64,000 nucleotides of DNA from Icerya purchasi (GCA_039619475.1 CM077115.1:416152557-416216556), one strand, 5' to 3'; shown: positions 22,501 through 37,200, counted from the first letter of the stretch. The notes: a model not told the origin generated them from the letters alone. Program-made: numbers and translations.

Positions 22501-24305
22501 TTTTATTAGAATCTAAGCAATAATATATTAAATCACTGTTAACCATCACTCGAATCATTTTAGAATTTGTACCGTTAAATTATTTTTCAAAATTTGGGCC
22601 CTATAATTTCAAAACTTTGGCGGTCTCGTATTTGTTATATACTCTAGCGATTGAAATACATCATTTAAAAAAACAAAGAGCAGTTACCCTCCAGCTACCG
22701 TGGAAAGAGCAGTAGACTTTTTTCACCGCTTTAAGCGAGTATTTTCCCAAATTTTGGTCCCTGAATATCAAAATTATTCGAATTTTATATTTTTCCCCTA
22801 TTCTGGAGACCTTAGTGTGCAGGTTAAAAAGAAAATCAATACCGAAACTCATATAGAACTGACTGTGGCATTTTTTTAAATTTTTTTTTAAAACTTAATT
22901 TTTACATTTTTCAAGATTTGGCCCCTTTAATTTTAAAATTTTGCGGATCTCGTATTTTCCCTACATTCTTGCGATTGAAATACATCACTTAAAAAAAAAA
23001 CAGAGTGACCCTCCAGCTACCATAGAAGGATTTGTGGACTTTCTTCTATTTTCCAGTCTTACCGCTTTAAACGTGTATTTTGCTAAATTTTGGTTCCTCT
23101 ATATCAAAATTTTTCGAATTTTGTATTTTCCTCGTATTCTTGGTCAAAACCTGAAATAATTACGATCGGTACAGTTTTAATTTCTACGTACGCGTACGAA
23201 AATGTTTTTTTTTACCGGGTGTTTTTTAGACGTTATTTTAAATATTGCCTTTAACGTATATCCTAAAAACTACTGTTGGTGGAAGTTTTTGATTCAAAAA
23301 TTTAAAAAAGTAGAAAGTTTTAAGGGATTTCCCGAGAAACCATAGATACCGTTTTAGTTCCTTTTATATATATTTTGTTAATTTATAATTTATGAGTTTT
23401 TTTTTTTATTGTTTCTTTTTTCCCATCCATAAGAACAACTTCATTTTTTGAATGTTTACTAAAATGTACATAACGGAACATTCACTTAAGCGGTCAAATG
23501 TCCGATACTAATTCAACCATGAGTGAAATATACAATTTTTGGGAAAAAACACTTGCGAAATTTTTAATGAACCGACGCGTAATGTCAATTTGTCGCCAGT
23601 TGTTAAAGTTGAATTTTTTGTCTGCGTAACGACCCTATTAAAATTAACAACAGCGAATATTTTTGCACGGAAATGGAATTATGGATTCCGGTGACGTTAC
23701 CGGCTATTGACGGCGGTTGTTAATAATCGGTCTCGGAATGATTTAAAGCCCTCCAACGACCGGTTGGCGCAGACGCGTCTTGCTGATGTCATAAAGAAAA
23801 ATTAAAAATCACCTATTTTTCCCGCTCTGTAAAAAGCATAGCAGTTCGTTGCTATTTCTTTTATAGTTATATTTTTCGGTTCTTCAAACACCGCTTCGAA
23901 CAATTTCTAACATTCTAAGCGATCGTAAAATTGTTTTTTATTGTTCGCTAAAGCGAGATCGACAGCATCATAATTCATCTGAATTCGGGATTGTTCGGTT
24001 TATTATGTGTGTGTGTGTGTGTGTGTTCCACGATGGAGCTGAATAAACACAAAACTATCGCAATTAACTAATTGCTTTTGTTCGAAGGAATTTCCGATAT
24101 TACAATAATCACGTTATTATTTTGACGTACGTAGTTTTGGTATCAGGTACGCCAACCGTGAAACTTCAAGTATTTGAACTGTTGTGCGCACTGTGCATGT
24201 TTTCCAAAGAAGGACACGATTTTTCTATGCTGACTTTGGACAAGTTCAAGGTAGGTAATTACTCAAGCTTTCAATTTTACAGTTACGATATAAACCACTC
24301 GTAGT

Positions 24306-24357
<52 letters not shown>

Positions 24358-27300
24358 TTGTCTAACTTTTAAGTGTCATTTAACGAGTTCGCTGGCAGAA
24401 AAAGCTCATCTCTGTACGCACATTACATGTGGTACAACGCTTTGTTACAAATTTTCTGCTACTATTAAAGTTCAGTTCATTTATATTGTTAGTTTCCGTT
24501 TTGAACATTTTTTTTTTTTTTTTTAATAATTTGCGGGTCCCACAAGGCACTAGCCCGTCTGTGGGTTCCCAACATAATTATATCATTTATTTGTACAATA
24601 TAACATCGACTTAACTTAAGTACTACTTTCTGTTACAACATAAAAAATGTTAACTTTTATATTACTATACCATAAAATATCCACACTCTCATTATTTATC
24701 ATTTATATTACAGTTATACCATCATCTAAAATAATATTTCCTATTACCTTAATATGATAACACTTATATATTACAATAATATAATATAACTTTTATACAA
24801 CTACCACTCTTTCATTAGCAGCTTATTAAAACTGCAGATAGTAACGAGTCTCGTGTCAACGTAGTCAATGTTATTATAGGTGGTTATTACTAGTATTACG
24901 ATACTTTTTTTTTTTGTTATTACTATTTCTATTGCTCTTTACACCATGCTATCAACCAAATTTTAACCTTGTTTTTCCATCTCTCCAAATTTTTTTCATT
25001 TCGAATTTTCTTTGTGGTATGTTCCCCATTAATAATTTTATTAATACCTCTTCCTCTACATTGTCTATTTTACTGTTAATCCCCCTAGATCGTACATAGC
25101 AAGAATTAATCGCAATTTCTAGTCCTGTACGTTCTTGTTCTAGTTTGTAACTGCCTATCTGTGAGTTTAGCAACTCAGTAATTTGCTGTAATAATATAAA
25201 GCATTTTTGGTGACATTTCGTTATTTTTGTTTCACCAAGTGATGTTAGCTAATGCGTCCATTTTATTCTCGTTGTGTAAGACCGGTTTTAAACTTTTTTT
25301 TTTGCAATTTGTTGATTTTCCTCATTTCTGTAATTTTCGCCTCACTCCAAATTCCGATTCCGTATTTAATTCTGGACATTATTACAGCTTCGAAATATAA
25401 CCTTAGGCTTTTGTATGTCATACCTTGTTTTAATTTATATAGTGCTAGAATATAGTTTACCTGACTTTTCCCGCAATATTGTCAATATGGTTTCTCTATG
25501 TTAGACCCTTATCTAATGTTATCCTCCCAAGATATTTAAATTTATTCACATATTCTAACTTTTCACAACTACATATTTCCTTACTATCAGTAAACACTTT
25601 GTATTCGTTGTGCGCCACATCTATTCCGGTCGAGATTGTACCGTCGTTTCTCGTTTAATTTCCATTTTTTCTGTATTCTTCAACAGTTGCTCTTTTCTTT
25701 AGTTTTACCATTATATCCCCTTCTTCTACGAATATTTTATCGTTGTTAACGAGCAGTTGATTTTTCCATCTTTCTATTCCTCTTTACAAAGGCTTTTCCG
25801 TCTATTCAACGTCCGTCCTCTTCTTTTTATAGGATTTTCTTTCTCGTGATTCGACGTTTCCGACCAATATTCTTTTATAACATCGGCAAACGTTTTCTTT
25901 TTACCGTCATGAATCATCCGATTATTCGCTCGGTCCCGATAATGTACTTCCTAGCTTTTGTATTGTTCACTGTACCATTCCTTATTTATTATTTTTTCTT
26001 TCTTTGCGCCCATAACCGTTTTAGTCGTCTTTACTGTATACTCTAAATCTCGTCCTCAGTTGATATGCTTAGTTATTTCAAATTTCTCCTATTCGGCTCT
26101 AGATTGATAAAATAATAACACATTATTCCGGTCGAAGTAAGACTGTCAGCGAAATAAGAAACAATTAGTGAGTAAAAGATAAAATGACGAGAAAAAAGAA
26201 AAATTACAATCCTGCCACAGAAATATGTATGATTTTAAGGCTAGCGTATCAAAGATGCGTTCATAGAATTGATAAGTAGCTGTGCGAGTTTTCTTTTTTT
26301 TTTTAGATTCTCAATAAAATATTTCGAAATTTCACTTAGAAATGATTTTACATTCTAAAAATAGTTTTCGATGTAACTTTTTTTTTTTTTAATTCTTTTT
26401 TATACCTCTTAAGGGAACCGTATATTTTAGAATTATTTCTAAATAATTAAAATTTATAACTAAGATTAAACACCGCTATGTAATATTTGCTGTTTATATA
26501 CATATATGTACAATAAAAATTTTACAATGCAACCAAGTTGTTCGGTTTAAAAAGGTTAAGGCGTTTTAAATCTTGACTGGTGAGCAAAAGATCCAATGCC
26601 TCCCGGGTTTGGATAAATATGGAATGTTTCTTCGTGACGGTGAACAAAGTCTTTAACGACTTTATCAACCCATTTGATCCTTAAATCGGTTGTAATCATT
26701 TGTTACTTTGAAACCATCGAACGTTGCTTATGATATGGAGGAACTTCGGACTGCTTGAATAATTTTTCTTTTTCGACGTTTTGGTCCATATCTGTATCCC
26801 ATACTTCCAAATGAGTATTATTTCAGCGGATAAATCGCTTGTTTTCAAACTTTATTTCGCAATATCGCCCGATTGGTTCACGTGGTTTTTCTCGAATCTG
26901 TTCAGCTTTTAGAATTATGAGAGTTACCCAAGTCACATGCAGAGATCAAGTATGTTGTCAAAGGAGAGACTTGGCTGTCCATGTATAATGACTACGTGAT
27001 GAGCATCTTGTTTATAAATGGCGAATGCAGTATTGATAGATTTTTACTAATTGAGTTTGATTTTTGTTGCTTTCCCTCCAATATTGAAGGTTATTCGCCA
27101 GTCGCTTATTGATCATATTATTACTGCGTATGATCAGCAAACATTGCAAATGCTCCGGTATTTGTTGTTGTTGCTGGCATATCCATTATATAGACAAGAT
27201 GCAGCCTGATATATTATCATTTAAAATAAAATACTCGCGTGATATTTTCCCACCACGATTAAGTAAATAGTGGGAAGTATGGTGCAGTAATCTTCATACT

Positions 27301-28245
27301 TGATCGTTTATTACATAACGGAACTCTGCTATTTACGTATGTTTGCAACAGCTAAATAACACATAGCGTTTTTTGAGATATTCAATTGAGTCGGTAGCCG
27401 TGTGAACTGTGCGAGTGTGACTACTTCATCTGCACGGCGTAATCATTTTTTTTTTTATTTCCGCACAGACCGCTAAAGCATTCGGATGCTACGCTGTTTT
27501 ATAAAAAAAAAATGTTAGCGCGATGATTCATACATACTATTCCTGCCGTACAGGAAACTGGATCAAAAATTTGGTTGATCAGATTAAAATATTTCCCGAT
27601 TTACCTGCCGGGGAACTGCCTGAATATTCCTGTTTTCCGTTACACTTATTATTTGCCTTTACTTTTTTATCACCAACACATTCTCGATAATTGAACAATG
27701 GACTTTTTTTCTTTTTTTTTTTAATTTTTCAAGACTCGCGGCTAAAAAGTTAAATGCGAAATAATAAACACCGTTTTAAAAATTAGCTTAATTACGTTCC
27801 TTTTAAAAACAATCATCTTTACCAACGCAAATTTCGCTTTACATATTATCTCTGTTTACTTAGACATTTCTTGTCATTCCGAGCGGAACTTTGAGAAAAA
27901 AAAAATTATAATAAAAAATGTAAGTGATTATATACACGAGCATTTCGGAAAAAGTACTATGGGAGGAGAATTGTCGGGTGCAAATTAATACCAGTTTACG
28001 TATTTTCAAGTCACTCGTCAAAAAGAAATTTCAAAAATGTTTCCAACGAGGAGCTGTTTCGTTTTGAAATATTCCTGAAATTTTGATATCAGGCAACATG
28101 ACATTTTCTTCGTTTTACGATAGCGAGAAGTTGTTGTAAGCATTTTAATTTAAATTCACCTGAAAGAAATAATTCCATTCGTATTTATTAAAATGTCGAA
28201 TTTTCTTAAAATATGTCTCTTTAATTATAGTGGCTATACACATAA

Positions 28246-28278
<33 letters not shown>

Positions 28279-31200
28279 TGTAACCATAAATTTATAAAAA
28301 TATTATTTTGTGCGTTTATAATATTATATTTATTCGCAAATGCAGTACTGGTTTATTTCGCTAGCCAAAAACCCCACAAATTTCGGGAATATTTCGAAAT
28401 CAAATAGCTCCCCATTGAAAACATTTTCCATATTTACAATCTTACCACCAATTGTACCGATATCCTTAAAATAATAATAGATTATAACAACGCGTCAAAA
28501 ATTTTTCAGACGTCATCCTATAACTTCAAAATAATAATATATATCATACGGAATTTCAAAGATTTTATAAAGTTTTTAAACAATTTTTCGTCAGTTATAC
28601 AACTCCGCATAAGTTTTCAGAGCGTTTTCTCGTTACGTTGAAAATTGGGGGACACCCGAATTGCGCACTGACCCGAAATAGACCACCTGCTGAGAACTCG
28701 AATTGCGCACCGCTTTAAAAAGAAAAAAAACTCCGGATTTTATAAAATCGACGAAGGAATAAAATCAGTAAAAGTCGCTCTTTCAGTGACTTTCAAAATG
28801 TCTTATCAAAACCCCATTGGGAACGTTTGCTATTTGGAATAACATTTAGGTTGCTTAGAAAAAACCTCCTTAAGGGTTTGCGAAAAATAGGCTATCATTA
28901 TCCAATTAGCAGTGCGGTTAGCTTATTCTAAATATTTTTAACAACCTTTAGAAAACATACACATTTAAGGAATGTTGCACAAAATAGAATAATTTTTTGC
29001 GCGAACATCATATAAAATAATGTAAATTACAATCATTTCTAACTGAATATGTAGAATTTTCAGTGCACATTATATTTCACGAAGCTTATGTTTCACATTA
29101 ATACAAAAGAGATTAATATCAGCTGATTAATTTATATAAAACACAAATGTAATGACCGTATGAAATTTTCGCGTTCAACAAATTAAGCATCTATTATTAT
29201 AATATAGAGTTATTTAGAGTTTGAGTATAGCATCATCAAACAGACATTCAAAACATTGTATAGGAGTAGTAGCGTTCTTAACATTTCCAGCTGGACCCGG
29301 TCGATGAAACACAATATTTTGCCGTCTTATCCGAGAAGTCGGGGCTATTACAGTGGTTGACCATTTCGTCGTGGTATTTTTTCCGACATAAAAGTTGTTT
29401 TCATCACTTATTATTTCTTCATTTTCTTCATCTATGCTGCATACATCATTATAAAATATTTCTTTTTCTACAACATCCTCTTCAATCTCTTCCTCATCTG
29501 CTAAGCCAAGAATTTCTTCCAAATCACAGTCAGATGATTTCTCTAACCACTTGCGTACTTTATCAAGTGTGTAATTCATATTTTTATTTATCATATATTA
29601 TTAAAAATCTGAGGCGCACATTCTATTTTTCTGTTCATTTATTGACATAATGATTGTACATTATTTTTATTTTGCCGTTAAGAAAATCTTTTTTCTTTTA
29701 AATTTTTTTAAACTCGACGGCAAATTTTGAAAATTCTTTTAAGAAACTGAAATATGGATTCATTACTTCCATGTAGTGTTTTCCATCAATACACAACACG
29801 TCTGGAAAAAATATATTTTTTTGAACTTTTAAGTTTCCAGCAGCCTGCGGTAATTTAAATTTGAAGCTAAAATATCGTTATATTTTGTTTCCAAAGTATA
29901 CCCCTTTTAATATATATTTACGAAAACTACATTCGTTTGCCGTTTTTAGATCCGAATGGGGGTTTAAATTAAATGGTTACTGAAAATGTTTATTGCGATG
30001 CAAATTTTGTTGTTTGTTGAATATTTTAAATTTCAAGAATAATAATATCGGTTGGTATACATTTTGAAGTGATTTTTAGGTAATTTTAAATTCGTCATAT
30101 TAGATATTCCTAACTTTTTACGCGATGTGTAGCGCTCAAGGGTTAGAAAAGCTATTCGAACATTATGCATTTTCTGTAAGAGCATTTTAATACTATTTCT
30201 GCACATAACTTTACATTGAAATGTGTAACCATCATAATTTTTTCTCATAAAAAAACATCAAAAATTATCATCCGGCTTGCAATGGTACATCACTGTTTTT
30301 AACCGCTCCACTTCTAATCATAGAAAGTAAAAAGATATGTTTGAGAATTGTTATTTTACAGCGGCTTTGTAGAATTCCAACTGTTCCAGAAATATTCATC
30401 CCCGTAATAAAACTGTCAACATTGATAATTGCTTAACATTAATGGTATAATATCGAATTAACATTAATAGTATATATGAAAGCGAAATATTCTATCAAAA
30501 AATAGTGTATAACTTGTAAATAAAGAAAAATTTTAGCTGTCGCGCTGTGTCAAGAGTTAGTATACACGTTTGATCACAAATTTGAAACTAGAAAGATAAA
30601 AGATCATAAATGTAAATAGACAATTCGGGGTATGTTAAATTACTGAAAGTTGAGCTAACTGGCAAATTGCAAAAGCCAGAATGAATTTTTAATGATTATA
30701 AATGAGAAGATCAATATGTATCGTAGTTATTTATCCAAAATAATATTTGTTTCGTAAAGGAAAAATGAAAGTGGAAGTTTAAACAATTAATATACATATT
30801 TATAAAATTAACCTGGCGTATTCTGAAAAATATTTCTTAATAAACCGTCGTCGTTATAGAGGAAATAATATTTTGTAATAGATAAATCGGTGTTATTGTT
30901 TTTCGTTGGCGGATTTTAAATATCATTTTTTAAGTATACGCTATGTAAAAATGTTGAAATTGAATACTCAAATGTTATAAAGCGGCCATCAGTTTTGGAG
31001 TCCAACAAATATCATGGTCCCCCGGTGCCGTTTTCGTTCGTTTTTTTTATATTTCATACCGGCAAACTTCCAGTGCGCAATTCGAGTGTTTAGATTACTA
31101 AAACTTTTTTAACCGTCGGCCAAGTAAACGACGGTACGCAATTCGAGCTTCGCCGAAAATTGCGCTACTGTCCGCCAATTTACAAACGGCTCGACCAATG

Positions 31201-34200
31201 AAAAAGAAGAAGGAAAATCGGTGGCATGTATGTTAGAGGGGTTTACGAAAGAGGGTTGGACCCCAACATCACAGTTCTTAAAAGTGTTGGTACCTTCACT
31301 TAGAAACAGTAGTATTTTTAATATTTCATTAATAAAATTTCAAATATAACTTTTATACATCTCTTATAAAAGCACTCGCTGTATAAATTCTATATAATCA
31401 TTTTTGCATCTCATCGTTATTACGCCTAAAAACGTCCCTATCAATCCTGTTTCGGCCCTAAAAGTCATTCTGTTAGTAATGTAATCGGTGTGTTCTCGCA
31501 TGCCTATAAAATTTGAAAACACATTCGTAATTCCCGACGAACATTTTAATTAATGTTTCCACGAAGGAAATGAACTTGTAGTTTTTCGGCTCTTGTTTGT
31601 TCGTTTCAATTGTCGCCTGTCTAGCTTCTACGTTTTAAATTTATCTCCCACGTGCATTCTGCGTTACTAGCTTCATTTAGTTAATTAAATATTATTACGC
31701 GACAGTTCTTCCCCTTGCGAATAACCGTCTACTTTTTATACGAACACACGGTCAAAATCTGTAATATTTTCAAACACGTTGCGCTGGATCGGAAATTCGT
31801 AACTCCATTAGAAAGAAAAAAACTAAAAAAATCTCATCAACTCTACGCAAAGGTTTATAAAATATTTTTTAAGAAGTCTGATTTTTTTGTTCCGGCGTAT
31901 TAGCCATAAATTTACAAAAAATTCGCCAAGAATGTCGCAAGTGCCAAATAGGTTTAATTTGAGTTCTACATATATAAAATGCAGTATGTGTTGTCTTTGG
32001 TTTTTTTTTTATGCCTTTTATATTGTATTCTCGCTCGCCCCACTGCGTCATTAACATGATGATTATTGTCTTGTTAAAAGTCGATTCAGTATAGAGCAGG
32101 AACGTGTTGATCGGATGCCGGTACTACGCGGATGTTTGACAGGTAATATTCGGTTCAACGAGACTTTTTTGCAGGACTGCCGACTTGTTCTTATAGTTAG
32201 GTTTCTTTGATGTTTTAAGTGAAACTGTTCCCGGGAATGCCGTGAATATTTCGTTTTTCAAGTCTTCAGCGAAATTTTATTAATGCAAGCTGCTATAAAT
32301 GAAATATCTACGTACCCCTGCTAAGCCGATAACTACGTTACGGTTTTTACCAGTTTCCCTTGTTTAGGGTTTTCTCGATAAGGGGCCTTTGTTTCCTATT
32401 CGATTTTTTGTTCGAGTGAGCGAGGGAGTGTCAAAAACATTATCCCGGAAACGGTTTTTAAGCATTATTACGATTTTTATCATTTGGTTTACTATGCTTT
32501 CATCTGAATCACCATCGATTTGGGAGTCATTGCAATTGTGCTTGTAGATATATTGAAAAATATTTGGTTGTATTGCTGCGAGAGATAAGGATAAATAAAT
32601 CTTCTTCGAACAGGACTAGTTTTAGGAAGACAATTTACGGTAGACACATCATGTTGTTTAAAAATTTAATCTTAAAACCTTAACGTTTCGGAAAGTTTAC
32701 ACTCACCATCATCGGAAACAAAATGAACTAACAAAGCTCGTTTTGAAAATTAAATGGAATAATAAAGAGCGGATATTTTTTGTTGAGAAAATCTTCTATG
32801 CTCACTGCTGGATGTGGTGGATCTTTTCCGTAATACATTGTTTGATGATTACAGTAGATTAAGTATAGATTAACAAACCTTTTTCGATCAAAGTCTACGT
32901 TCATTGTTTCATACGGATATCGTGCCGAATTGATGTAAGCACAAATTTCGGTTGCATTGACATGATTAAATGTGGAAGCATCTTCCGTTAGATTATTCTG
33001 TTTATCTACTTGGAAGCCGATGACTATGAAACGAGAACGCCCTACAGTTGAAGTTGATTTTATTACCCAACTGTGATCGCGGTAACGTTTGAAAGTGATG
33101 GTAGAACGAAAAGAGACCAAACTCTGTACTGAATAGGCGCCTGCTTTATCATTTTTATTCTGTTAAATAGCGATATTCTTGCTCTGTCACAGCCTTATCG
33201 TTCGCGATGAGAAAGCATTCTTGTCGTTTTTCCCCTTCAATAACACAAGCTCTTGCGTTGCGTGTATAATTGCACATCAGTAGTCTTCCGCAAATCCGAA
33301 AGTGTACTGTAAAAGAATAATAAATTGAAATTCTAGCGCTGTGACTACAGCAGCTTCTGCTGAAGAAGTCGCTGCCTCAACAACAACATAAATTTTTTTC
33401 TGTTGAGCGGATCCTTCGAATCATGTACGTGAACCACTGCTTGGCGAGAATCGACTTTCGTTCGGTAAGCGCAATATCGGTAGTGCTGATACTGGAGGAA
33501 AAAGATATCTACTCGATTGAATGCTGCGATAGTGATGGAGGCGGTTGCGAAAATTGCGGATGTAGAATTTGTGTAAGCGGTGGAGATGAAACAGGAGTTG
33601 ATGATGCCGATGAAGTTGATGGTGGATAAGGTGGTGGCGATGGCGGTGTTTGAAATAAATTGAGTGATGGAAATAACAGTTGTGATTCTGCTGAAGGCGG
33701 CGATGAAACTTGAAAATGCGCTTGCTGTGGTGTAGTAGGTGGTGGTGTTAGTAGATCCGGCATATCTGAAATAACGACATCTCAATTCGGATCTTTAAAA
33801 AAATTTGGAATAAAATCTGCTGCTGTCGTTGTTGTTTCGGAGTTAGTGCTTCAGACAATAATATTGCAATCATTTGTCATGGATGAAATTATATTTTGCT
33901 CGTTATGAACTTCACCAAACTATGACTCATTTTAAATTATAAAAGAAACAACTTTCTATCGAAAAAAAAAGCTGATATAATTTCAATATTTTAATCAACG
34001 TGAATTTCAAGGCGTGCACTACAACCTCTGAGAAAACCGAATATGCTTTACAATTATTCAACAGCTTCAATGATCTTATATACATTCATAAAAATGAAGA
34101 ATATTGTGTGACTTAAGTAGGCGACCCTGATGGTAGAATGCATATGTATATAGGTATATTTTGTGTTTATTAGACAAAGATGAAGAATCTTGAATTATCT

Positions 34201-37200
34201 TACGTCTGGATGATGCAATCATCCGCCGTTTACAAAGTCGACATTTCTCAGGGGTAGCATTTAAAAATATTCATTAAAAATAAAAGTATGTATTAAACGT
34301 GTGCGTGTGTGAAAGCGCGGCGTCCGCGATCAGGATTCTATCAGTGGCGTGTGTAGGGCCTGCGTAGATGATCGGAAAGTTAATTTCGAATGATCGTCTC
34401 GAATGCGCCCCCTACACCATGTGTCCCCATCATTCGATTGCTGGAGCAGTCAAAATTTCCATTAAAAAAAAAAAAAAAAAAAACATTAAATGATTGCGCT
34501 TCGTTCGGTCGCTGGAACGTTCAAAAATTTCCGTTAAAATTGAAAATAAAGATAAAAACATCGAAAGAACGTCTGGAATTCACCCCCTGCACTTCGCGGC
34601 GCCCTTATTAACTGCTGGAATATTCAAAAATTTCCGTTAAAACTGCGGTCGCGCTTCCAAAGCCCCCCTCATAGTAGCAGATCCGCACCACCCACTGGCT
34701 TAGTTTCGACAATATTACTCTCGCCTTAACTATTCTCTGTTGCCGTCCTCCCGTTTTTGTTTTTCGTTAGTTTACCCTCCACTCAAACGAAGAACATGTT
34801 TACGATGCTGATCATGTGTCTATTAAGTGTTCATCTCTTTCTGCTGAGTGTTCTGCTTTCTATTCCAGTTTGCTGTAACTTGCTCCATATTAAGCTTCTC
34901 TTTTCCCTCTCCACACACTTTTCCAATTATTTGTTCCTTTCTCATAACAATGTCTGACCATATCAAGATATAATTGACTCCTTCCTTTACTAATTGATTC
35001 TGGGTAAAGTGTTGACAAGCCTCACCCTCACTAAAAAAAACTTAATGGCAGCTAGATACTCTTGCTTTTTGATGTAGAAAAATGACTGTGCTTCAAAGTT
35101 CCACCCGAGTGCCTGGTTGACGCACAATTGCAACTATCTCGGCAGTAGTTTCGTCCAATTTATGTACACAAACATTTTAAAATGAAAATCATTCAAGGTG
35201 AAAAATAAACAAATTTTGTTGATAGAAAAAACTTTTTGATTGCTTCGAGTTGTGGAATGACTCAGTTCGGTTGGGCTAACGAAATTTATCTCGCATAAGA
35301 GATTAGAAATTTAATGCAAAACCGTTAATTTCGCGCCAACGAGAAAAGTAATATTTCAAATCTTTAACTAACTACCGTAATTATTATTATCGCAGCCCGG
35401 TATAAAGCATACTATTAAAAGAATGCGTTAATGAACAATATTAACTTCTGTATAAAGAGTTTCTTTAGTTTTATATGGGTGATTTTGCGCCGTGGAAAAT
35501 GGTACCGTCGCAGTTAATTTCTTTTATGAATTTCGGCGCGAATCGCAAAGGTTTATAAATATATTTTTTATCCGGTGACCTGGAATAATAGTAATTACTA
35601 AACTGTGTGCATCGTTCATTTGTAGAATTTAATTAATGCAGTTTTTGTTGTTCTCTGATATCGATTACTTCGCATCTGTGTCTAATTGGTGTGTTATTTC
35701 GCTAATAACGTGTAGTAGCAGTCGCCTTATCTGGTTGGTCGTGTGTAATAATCGCCGATTCAAATGGTTATACATGTGTTTCAGCATTTCGTAATTTTGA
35801 TTATACTTTTGCGGGAAGGGAGTGATTATTAAATTTTGACGCGTTTTCCGCGTTCCGGATTTTTTTTGTTCAAATGCTAGGGATTAAAAGACGTGAAAAT
35901 AAAATATTTTTACCATTCGCAAGTATAAAATTAACTTTTTTTTAAAACGAAACTAAATTTTTTTTTCACTTCATCAGACGTGCAGTCACTGAATTTTAAC
36001 AGTAAACGTCTTTTACGGTACACTCGGGAATTTTGTCAAAGAAAAAAAAAAAAAAAGGAATTAAAAACCAAATTTTCTTTCTGGAAAACTTCCGATTTGT
36101 AGGTTTAATTATTAATTTTTTACCACTATTCGATCGAGCATTCCATTCAAAAAAGTGACGTAAGCAGAAGACCGTGTCGGTGGGACAAACACATTCACTC
36201 AAGCCGCATGCATGCCGATCACCGACACACACTTACCGCTTTTGTGCTTACGTCTATCGTGAAGAGAACTTAATGCCCGTTGCCTATCGCAGCGAGAAAT
36301 AGTCGAAATAGCCGAAAGAGGCGAGCGGGGAAAGGTAATTCCTCGCTCGAATCGCTCGCTGAGCGAGTTTTTCAAAACTGATTTAGCACATCTCCAGTGT
36401 TTCATATCTATATATTTGATATAATAGTTGTTTTTGATATAACATTTCTTTGCCATTTTTAATTTATATATTGAAATATGACTTAAAAAACTTTTATTAG
36501 TTTTATAATTTATTTTTGTAAAGGAAATATCGAACTTCAGAAAAGTGTCCATTAAAATTAATGATGTAAAGTGATCAAATTAAAAAATGAAAAGCAATAA
36601 TTATATTGTAGTGTTTTAATTAGAATATTAAGTCAGTCAATTTACAGTTAATTAAGAAATCCAACCTAAAAGCTAAAAATTACTACACTTTAGAAAAAAA
36701 TTAATTATTTAATTTTTTGTACAAGATATTTAATTTTGATCGAACATAAATATATAAATGCACTACTAGGTCTCGTGATACAAAAGTTTGGAACAAGTTT
36801 AGTGTTATTTATAAATCTATATGTATAAATTTTTGTTATTTCAGTATTTGTAACATATATACAGAAGTTTGTTTTTTAGTTTATATTAAGACAGTAAATA
36901 TTTAACTTGTTGCCGATTAAATGAGTATTACTTTATTACATAATAAATTTCGTTAACACAGAAACCTATATTAAAATGAAAACAGCCGATTAAAGAAAAA
37001 AGGTAAACAAAGATCGAATAAAAATCGATAATTTAATCGCAAACTGAGAGAATACGTTCGTGCACGCATGTATGTAAAAGAGAAAGAGAGTGAGAAAGCA
37101 AGTAGCAGTGTTGGAAGGGCAGAAATGTCGAAGTAGGGAAGACCATACTCTTGTATACGAAGATCCGCATAAAAGAGAATTCGAAAATAAGCCTGTTTGA

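Larger units (their letters stand above)
19582..24146 (+). other. form3 intron 1
   Basis: GT-AG intron of 4565 bp. It contains the minus-strand retroelement (20985-22179), two diverged direct repeats (22575-23143), a (TA)n at 22461-22492 and a (GT)n at 24006-24027. The frame at 20050-20250 ends its first half at a GTAAGT-like site but has no acceptor or family match, so I did not call it an exon. Confidence 0.85.
28655..31147 (-). mobile_element. Candidate piggyBac-like element with inverted subterminal motifs
   Basis: The left side has CCCGAATTGCGCACTG (28655-28670) and CTCGAATTGCGCACCG (28697-28712). The right side has their inverses CAGTGCGCAATTCGAG (31071-31086) and CGGTACGCAATTCGAG (31132-31147). 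They bracket the piggyBac-type coding fragment at 29214-29594. No TTAA duplication was identified at either side, so the true ends are uncertain. Confidence 0.5.

Noticed and set aside
33345..33785. 146-residue Ser/Thr/Ile-rich minus-strand frame
   Set aside because: Low-complexity read-through of the same tract as the Pro-rich frame in another phase.
36199..36552. 117-residue minus-strand frame
   Set aside because: ATG and basic composition, but no motif, no repeat partner and no splice context. Expected by chance at this AT content.
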